NCBI GenBank assembly: GCA_023411715.1
Contig: JAEYOM010000143.1
Location: forward strand, 1-6,586
Length of the DNA stretch: 6,586 nucleotides
DNA from: Bacillota bacterium
Lineage (GTDB): Bacteria; Bacillota; Clostridia; Acetivibrionales; DTU013
Reading direction: 5' to 3'
Positions 1 through 4,435 of this stretch are shown one piece after another. Position 1 is the first letter of the stretch, and each line of letters starts with the position of its first letter. The position numbers and the translations under genes were made by a program. The notes beneath the pieces are model-generated. The model was not told the origin of the DNA. It made no database searches and worked only from the letters and a program-made list of their open reading frames with translations.

Positions 1-54
1 GGGATAAGAATGAAGAGCGACCGGTATGTACAGGAGGAGATGAACCTCGAATGA
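1..54 (+). CDS. C-terminal tail of an upstream gene (partial)
   Basis: Frame 1 is open from the window edge and ends at TGA 52-54, giving the tail GIRMKSDRYVQEEMNLE. The stop overlaps the queH start as ATGA (51-54), the usual arrangement of translationally coupled genes in one operon, and the queH Shine-Dalgarno lies inside this frame. Seventeen residues are too few to name a family. The frame could be open by chance, but the exact ATGA overlap favours a real gene end. Confidence 0.5.
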   Translation, partial: GIRMKSDRYVQEEMNLE

Positions 55-566
55 AACTCATGATGCACATGTGCTGCGCGCCGTGTTCGACTTACCCGCT
101 TTCAGTGCTTCGGCAGGAGGGCATCGAGCCGGTGGGAGTTTTCTATAACCCGAATATCCACCCCATAGAGGAATTTGAACGAAGAAGGTCCACATTAGAA
201 CAATTTGCAGCCATAAAGGGGCTGAAAGTACAGTATTATAATGATTTTAGGCAGCCGGACTGGGAGGCTTTTATCGGCCCCGAAGAAGCCAGGTGTACTA
301 TGTGCTACACAACGCGTTTGAAAAAGATAGCGGAACTGGCGTCGGAACAGGGGTTTGACGCTTTCACCACATCGCTTCTCGTCAGCCCGTACCAGAAGCA
401 CGATCTAATAAAGCAGCTAGGCGAGAAATACGCTGATCTGTATGGTATACAATTCTATTACCGCGACTTCCGCCCCGGTTTCAGGGAGGGGCAGAAGGAA
501 GCCAGGGATCTTGGTCTATACCGCCAGAAGTACTGCGGCTGCATTATTTCGCTGAATAATCCGTAA
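51..566 (+). CDS. queH: Epoxyqueuosine reductase QueH
   Basis: QueH (formerly DUF208) carries out the last step of queuosine synthesis, reducing epoxyqueuosine to queuosine at the wobble position of GUN-anticodon tRNAs; it is a cytoplasmic iron-sulfur enzyme that replaces the unrelated cobalamin enzyme QueG. The 171-residue length is close to a minimal QueH. The family cysteines are all visible: C8-C9 and C12 in the N-terminal MHMCCAPC motif, the C82-x2-C85 pair in RCTMC, and the C162-x-C164 pair in YCGC near the C-terminus. The TTSLLVSPYQKHD and YYRDFRPGF stretches are typical of the family. ATG 51 is preceded by the strong Shine-Dalgarno AGGAGGAGA at 32-40 and overlaps the stop of the upstream frame. 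The gene appears complete, and its composition is host-like. Identity is secure from the motifs; no other queuosine gene is in view. Confidence 0.95.
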   Translation: MKLMMHMCCAPCSTYPLSVLRQEGIEPVGVFYNPNIHPIEEFERRRSTLEQFAAIKGLKVQYYNDFRQPDWEAFIGPEEARCTMCYTTRLKKIAELASEQGFDAFTTSLLVSPYQKHDLIKQLGEKYADLYGIQFYYRDFRPGFREGQKEARDLGLYRQKYCGCIISLNNP

Positions 567-625
567 GGGGCAGAGGATAGAGATACCAGAATAAAATAAG
601 AATGTGCCTTCTTTAGAACAGATTA

Positions 626-666
626 GCCGTAACTCCTTTAAAATAAGGGCTTGCGGTTTCTTTATT
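626..666 (+). terminator. Hairpin plus T-rich tract downstream of queH; left flank of the AT-rich island
   Basis: Arms 627-638 and 645-656 pair over 12 positions with one mismatch (C633/C650) and two G-U pairs around a 6-base loop, followed by TTTCTTTATT. This reads as a rho-independent terminator for the queH operon about 60 bases after its stop. Its sequence is closely related to the hairpin at 3701-3738, with AAGGGCTTG shared exactly. It may therefore also mark the left edge of the inserted segment. Confidence 0.6.
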
Positions 667-757
667 GTGCAAGGCTTTCCTAAGATGCAAATCTAATTCC
701 GACCTATAGAAACTTTTAGTGAATGTAAGTAATATATTGAAGGATTACCAATAATGG

Positions 758-778
758 TGTCGAATTAATATGTTGTAT
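758..778 (+). promoter_or_regulatory. Possible Spo0A-box core plus TATGTTGTAT motif
   Basis: TGTCGAA (758-764) matches the Spo0A box core TGNCGAA. Four bases later comes TATGTTGTAT (769-778). The same two motifs, three bases apart, recur upstream of the amidase gene at 4370-4376 and 4380-4389. It lies about 140 bases before the ATPase start. The motif alone is short, and a role here is uncertain. Confidence 0.3.
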
Positions 779-841
779 ATTATCGATTATGTCTATAATG
801 GGAAGTTAAAATTATCTCCGGTAATAGTCATACATTTAAAC

Positions 842-871
842 TTGGTGTACTTGTAAGTTTGATCTTACAAT
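842..871 (+). promoter_or_regulatory. Candidate sigma-A promoter with operator-like inverted repeat for the ATPase gene
   Basis: A -35-like TTGGTG (842-847) and a -10-like TACAAT (866-871) are separated by 18 bases; the predicted transcript would start near 878, about 40 bases before the ATG at 920. A perfect 7-base inverted repeat, TTGTAAG (851-857) and CTTACAA (864-870) with a 6-base spacer, fills the promoter spacer and covers most of the -10. This is where a repressor operator would sit. No regulator gene is visible in the window. The promoter call is by eye. Confidence 0.4.
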
Positions 872-919
872 ATAGCTTAGTAAACATGAGCTAATAAATA
901 TTTGGAAGGGGAATGAAGA

Positions 920-3124
920 ATGATAAAGGGCCTTATCAAAGATATAAATAAAGATAGGGGTTTTGGGTTTATTCTGTCTGAAAATGGAGAGAATGTTTTT
1001 TTTCATATCAATAACATTGGCCATAATGTATTTAATAAACTTAATCCAAAAGAAGTTGTATATTTCAATTATATTAGCACATACAAAGGGTTATCAGCTA
1101 ATATTGTTATTCTAGAATCAGATTATAAAGAAAATGGTAACAACGTATATCCAGGTTTTGCAAAGTATATTACACGTAGACATTTTACTGAACAGGAAAA
1201 TAAAATTCTTGATAATCTGTCCAAATTCTTCTATATAACGAATGGCGGAGGAATAATAAACTTAGGAGCTAATAGTACATATAGATATTTTTTAATAAAA
1301 CCAACAAGTATTTTTCAAGAACAATTCAATTTATATAAAGAGATAATTGTTATTTTTAGTCCTTTTTCTAGCTTTGAACCAAGAACATTGGATGCAATTG
1401 ATTCGATTACATCAAAATATCAAAATCTACGACTTGATAGAGTTTGTAGTATAATAATTAGCCAGGATATTGATATTGAAAGAAAACTTTCAGCAACACT
1501 TAAAAATGATACTGAGATGCAAATAATTATTCCATTTTCCTATGCCGAACTTATGACAATTACGGATCATTCTATTATAAACAACCGTTTTATTAAGTAT
1601 TTTTATGAAAGAGATTTATTTTCTTTTGAAGCGCCTCTCACAAAAGACATTTACTTTTTTGGTAGAAGGGATCAGGTTCAATCATTACTTAATAGAAATA
1701 CTTCAAATGAAAATTCGGGCGTCTTTGGTTTGCGACGGACGGGAAAAACTTCAATACTTAACTCTATTAGTAGATCACTTGATAAAAACAATAATCCATG
1801 GATATTAATAGATTGCCAACAAATTCATTTTCTCAGATGGAATGAAGTACTTTTTGAAATAGTAAAAAAAGTCATAGAAAAATACAAATTAACTATAAAT
1901 TTTTCAGAAGCTGATTACTCTGAATCAAGGGCACCAATATCATTTGAACGAAATATAAATACATTTCATGAAATATTCAGTGCACCATTAGTAATCTTAT
2001 TTGATGAGATTGAGCATATTACATTTGCTGTATCCTTGTCTGAACACTGGAAAAACGAGAATGATTTTATAAAACTGTGGCAGATAATACGTTCATGTTT
2101 TCAAAGCAATCCTAATATGTTACATTACATTATTGCAGGAACAAATCCTATGTGTGCTGAAATACCATTAATAAAAGGATATGATAACCCATTATATAAT
2201 CAGCTTAATACAGATAGCTATATACTTCCTTTTACAGTAGAACAAACCAAAGAAATGGTGAATGTACTAGGAGGATATATGGGATTGTTTTTTGACGATT
2301 ATGTTTGTGCTTCATTAACTCAATCATTAGGTGGTCATCCGTATCTTATCCGACATTTTTGCAGCCAAACTAATAAATTTATTTTAGAAAATAAAATCAA
2401 TAAACCTATTCGGATTACTAAAACTATCTACGATCAGGTAAAACCAATATTCGAACAACAATCTGATAAATACTGTGAACTTATTCTTAATGTACTACTC
2501 ACAAATTACCCAGAAGAATACCAGTTGTTAAAATTGTTGGCACTGGATGATGCTTCTTTTTATACGAATATTAATGGAAATAGGCAATTAGCAGCACATC
2601 TAATTGGCTATGGAATAATTGAAAATGTCGGAAACATGTATAGCTTTAGGATTGATCTAGTTAAACAATATTTGTGTAATAAAAATAAATATAGTAAATT
2701 ACTGTTAACTAACGAAGAAAAATGGAATGAGATATCCGAACGTAGAAATGCCATTGAGCCCGAAATAAGGAAAATAGTTAAGATTTATTTAAAAGCATCA
2801 AAAGGAGAGAATAGTGCGAAGCAAATAATTTTTGCAGCTATGGAACCACGTAATAGGAGTAAATATTTATCATTAAGTTATAATGATTTATTTGACCCTA
2901 AAAAGTGTGAAGTATATTTCAGCCTTATGTCTAACGTTGTTGAACAAAACTGGTCTTACTTTCAGAATTTATTCACCTGCCCCAAAAAACTTTTCTCATC
3001 TTATATGACAATAATAAATGCACTCCGTGCTGACTGTCATGCAAAGGATGTAACAGATGAAGAAATGAATAGTTTTAGAGGAGCTATGACATGGCTTGAG
3101 AAGAAAGTAGATTCAATTACATAA
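920..3124 (+). CDS. Cold-shock domain / STAND-like AAA NTPase / HEPN-like fusion protein, candidate defence protein
   Basis: This 734-residue protein has no signal peptide or membrane segment and is probably cytoplasmic. Residues 1-65 form a cold-shock domain with RNP1-like KDRGFGFI (11-18) and RNP2-like VFFHI (26-30), so nucleic-acid binding is expected. Residues 75-235 are an alpha/beta region I cannot assign. The NTPase follows: FFGRR (246-250), Walker A GLRRTGKTS (270-278; K276, T277), Walker B VILFDEIE (358-365; D362, E363), a sensor-1-like IIAGTN (404-409) and GGHP (471-474), which resembles the STAND GxP motif. Residues about 530-590 look like a winged helix. Residues 605-730 resemble Swt1-like HEPN, with NW (677-678) and LRADCHAKD (702-710). 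ATG 920 follows GGAAGGGG (904-911). AT-rich codon use contrasts with the flanking genes and indicates transfer. A defence role is inferred from architecture and context, not shown. Confidence 0.8.
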   Translation: MIKGLIKDINKDRGFGFILSENGENVFFHINNIGHNVFNKLNPKEVVYFNYISTYKGLSANIVILESDYKENGNNVYPGFAKYITRRHFTEQENKILDNLSKFFYITNGGGIINLGANSTYRYFLIKPTSIFQEQFNLYKEIIVIFSPFSSFEPRTLDAIDSITSKYQNLRLDRVCSIIISQDIDIERKLSATLKNDTEMQIIIPFSYAELMTITDHSIINNRFIKYFYERDLFSFEAPLTKDIYFFGRRDQVQSLLNRNTSNENSGVFGLRRTGKTSILNSISRSLDKNNNPWILIDCQQIHFLRWNEVLFEIVKKVIEKYKLTINFSEADYSESRAPISFERNINTFHEIFSAPLVILFDEIEHITFAVSLSEHWKNENDFIKLWQIIRSCFQSNPNMLHYIIAGTNPMCAEIPLIKGYDNPLYNQLNTDSYILPFTVEQTKEMVNVLGGYMGLFFDDYVCASLTQSLGGHPYLIRHFCSQTNKFILENKINKPIRITKTIYDQVKPIFEQQSDKYCELILNVLLTNYPEEYQLLKLLALDDASFYTNINGNRQLAAHLIGYGIIENVGNMYSFRIDLVKQYLCNKNKYSKLLLTNEEKWNEISERRNAIEPEIRKIVKIYLKASKGENSAKQIIFAAMEPRNRSKYLSLSYNDLFDPKKCEVYFSLMSNVVEQNWSYFQNLFTCPKKLFSSYMTIINALRADCHAKDVTDEEMNSFRGAMTWLEKKVDSIT

Positions 3125-3169
3125 AGATTTAGAATTAGTTTAATTTATTTCATCTACAAGGAGTATCAT

Positions 3170-3318
3170 ATGGTCGAATACAACATTCAACACAACGCAG
3201 GGAAATGTATACAAGGAAAGGAAGTCGTGATAACAAACATCCCTAAAGATAAATTTGTGTGGTGAGTTGTAGTCATGGCAAAGACACAATAACTATTCAA
3301 GAGGACGTTATCAAATAA
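3170..3318 (+). pseudogene. Small unknown gene broken by a frameshift
   Basis: ATG 3170 has a good Shine-Dalgarno (AAGGAG, 3158-3163) and lies 45 bases after the ATPase stop with no terminator between, so co-transcription is likely. The first frame encodes 31 residues beginning MVEYNIQHNAGKCIQGKEVV and stops at TGA 3263-3265. Shifting frame near GTGTGGTG (3257-3264) continues as VVSCSHGKDTITIQEDVIK to TAA 3316-3318, giving about 50 residues in all. The second part has no convincing start of its own (stop at 3250-3252), which supports one damaged gene. I do not recognise the family. The 31-residue product alone could instead be the real one. Confidence 0.45.
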
Positions 3319-3651
3319 ATTGTATTTTTCTCATATGTTTGTGAAACAGCTCATAAAGAATATTTATCAACTAGGAAGGATACAAACCCATACCTGTTTA
3401 TAAGAAAGTTTGGTGGAAAGAAAATAAGTAAAAGACGAATTGATTTTATATTTCAAAGTTACAGGGGAAAGATTGATTTTTACGTGACACCACACACACT
3501 AAGGCATAACTTTGCGGCACATCTTGCTGAAAAAGGGATGTCTCTTCGCTCTATACAAATCCTTCTTGGCTATGATAATATTAATACTACAAAGATTTAT
3601 GCAAGATTGTGTAAACATGCCAGAAAGATGGCTTACGACAGATATCACTGA
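3319..3651 (+). pseudogene. Tyrosine recombinase (phage integrase family), C-terminal remnant
   Basis: An open stretch of 110 codons without an ATG start encodes the C-terminal part of a XerC/D-like site-specific recombinase. From about ETAHKEYLSTRKD onward it follows the family: LFIRKFGGKKIS, then VTPHTLRHNFAAHLAEKG with the HxxR box (H59, R62), LLGYDNINTT, and the nucleophile tyrosine in TTKIYARL (Y94). The N-terminal DNA-binding domain and the first catalytic arginine and lysine region are absent. The usual LGH histidine is a tyrosine (Y85). With no start codon and most of the catalytic core gone, it cannot act as a recombinase. The upstream TAA (3316-3318) is in the same frame. It ends 104 bases before the next gene, near the right-hand hairpin, as expected for an integrase next to an element end. 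Confidence 0.85.
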
Positions 3652-3700
3652 TTACTGTACGAAGTACATAACAAGGTGATTTTTAAAAAAAACACATAAC

Positions 3701-3738
3701 GCCGCAATCCTTCTTAAATAAAGGGCTTGTGGCTTTTT
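3701..3738 (+). terminator. Rho-independent-type terminator after the integrase remnant; right flank of the island
   Basis: Arms 3701-3714 and 3720-3733 pair over 14 positions with two mismatches and two G-U pairs around a 5-base loop, followed directly by TTTTT (3734-3738). It would stop transcripts leaving the island. It lies immediately before the Shine-Dalgarno of the next gene (3740-3745). Compared with the hairpin at 626-666, the changes at two stem positions keep pairing (G629-C654 versus G3704-T3730; T630-G653 versus C3705-G3729). Confidence 0.65.
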
Positions 3739-3755
3739 AAAGGAGATATATTTTA

Positions 3756-4223
3756 TTGAGAAGAGCAGATAAGGAAATAACAGACCGAGCCCAAATAGAC
3801 GAAATTCTGCAAAAGGCTGAAGTGATCAGGATTGCCATGGTCGATAGCGGCGAGCCTTATCTGATCGCAATGAATTTCGCATATTCGGATTCGGACAATT
3901 GCATTTACCTGCATTCTGCAATAAAGGGCAGGAAGATAGATATTTTTGGAGAAAGCAACAAGGTTGCATTCCAGACCGAGATCGACTATGAAACGGTACT
4001 TCGGGATGCTGCATGCGATTCCTCCGCAAGATACAGGAGTGTTTTCGGTACCGGAAGGATATATTTCGTCAGGGAAACAGATGAAAAAAAGAAGCTGCTC
4101 GATGCAATAATGCTAAAATACAGCGGCAGAAGCGGCTATTCGTATTCGGAAAGAGCTCTTGACGTGACTTTGGGCATCAGGCTTGAAATTGATTCTCTGA
4201 CAGGCAAAAAGTCGGGATATTAA
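3756..4223 (+). CDS. Pyridoxamine 5'-phosphate oxidase family protein, NimA-like flavoprotein
   Basis: This 155-residue cytoplasmic protein belongs to the FMN-binding split-barrel group related to pyridoxamine phosphate oxidase, in the branch that includes NimA 5-nitroimidazole reductases. The opening MRRADKEITD, the PYLIAMNF strand (34-41), YLHSAIKGRKID (51-62), CDSSARYRSVFGTGR (87-101) and the final LEIDSLTGKKSG (143-154) are typical of that branch. Length fits a complete member. The start is TTG 3756, supported by AAGGAG at 3740-3745 and the family-typical MRR beginning. The terminator-like hairpin at 3701-3738 lies directly upstream, so its promoter is unclear and the island may have separated it from its original leader. 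Family placement does not prove nitroimidazole resistance, since many such proteins have unknown substrates. Composition is host-like. Confidence 0.88.
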   Translation: MRRADKEITDRAQIDEILQKAEVIRIAMVDSGEPYLIAMNFAYSDSDNCIYLHSAIKGRKIDIFGESNKVAFQTEIDYETVLRDAACDSSARYRSVFGTGRIYFVRETDEKKKLLDAIMLKYSGRSGYSYSERALDVTLGIRLEIDSLTGKKSGY

Positions 4224-4359
4224 GCTTGAATATTGGGACCTGCGCGTCTGAATCATAAGAATAGTTGTTTTCGATCACGAGCTGGGGCACTATCACGGCT
4301 CGTCAATTCATCTCACTAATATTACAACATGGTTAATAATTGGTGAATCCATAGGATAA

Positions 4360-4389
4360 TTGGCAGACCTGTCGAACTATATGTTGTAT
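4360..4389 (+). promoter_or_regulatory. Candidate promoter with Spo0A box upstream of the amidase gene
   Basis: TGTCGAA at 4370-4376 is a perfect match to the Spo0A box core, ten bases before TATGTTGTAT (4380-4389). A -35-like TTGGCA (4360-4365) precedes a weak -10-like TTGTAT (4384-4389) with 18-base spacing, placing the box between them. TATGTTG (4380-4386) also forms an inverted repeat with CAACATA (4400-4406). Control of a cell-wall hydrolase by Spo0A is plausible in a sporulating clostridium. The -10 match is poor, so the promoter itself is tentative. Confidence 0.35.
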
Positions 4390-4435
4390 TGTTTTTTTTC
4401 AACATACAAATGAGAAAATCTACAGGGGTGTCATA

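Larger units (their letters stand above)
567..919. other. Intergenic region between queH and the island ATPase gene
   Basis: These 353 bases contain no convincing coding frame on either strand. They hold the queH terminator-like hairpin (626-666), a TGTCGAA core at 758-764, and a promoter with an inverted repeat just before the ATPase gene (842-871). Composition becomes AT-rich soon after the queH stop and stays so into the next gene. No coding remnants or tRNA were recognised. Confidence 0.7.
626..3738. mobile_element. Small AT-rich genomic island with integrase remnant, flanked by related hairpin repeats
   Basis: Between queH and the flavoprotein gene the sequence is strikingly AT-rich, while both neighbours are near 50% GC by hand count of sample lines. 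The segment carries an accessory ATPase gene, a broken small gene and a decayed tyrosine recombinase at its right end, close to a putative end. Related 38-41 base hairpin sequences sit at both sides (626-666 and 3701-3738). The repeats are imperfect, so they may be old attachment sites or simply related terminators. The exact ends are inferred. No tRNA gene or transposase is present. The recombinase is dead, so any mobility has been lost or was supplied by another element. Confidence 0.55.

Noticed and set aside
567..919. tRNA gene as an integration target next to queH
   Set aside because: No cloverleaf-like arrangement or TTCRA T-loop was found on either strand near either island end.
836..1024. 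Reverse-strand frame spanning the ATPase promoter and start
   Set aside because: It overlaps the cold-shock domain coding region, has no good ribosome site and shows no recognisable motif.
3656..3668. TGTAC-GAA-GTACA inverted repeat after the integrase remnant
   Set aside because: A five-base arm is expected by chance in AT-rich DNA; it has no clear partner or promoter context.
4277..4303. Inverted repeat ACGAGC/GCTCGT after the flavoprotein gene
   Set aside because: A six-base stem with a 15-base loop and no following T-run is too weak to call a terminator.
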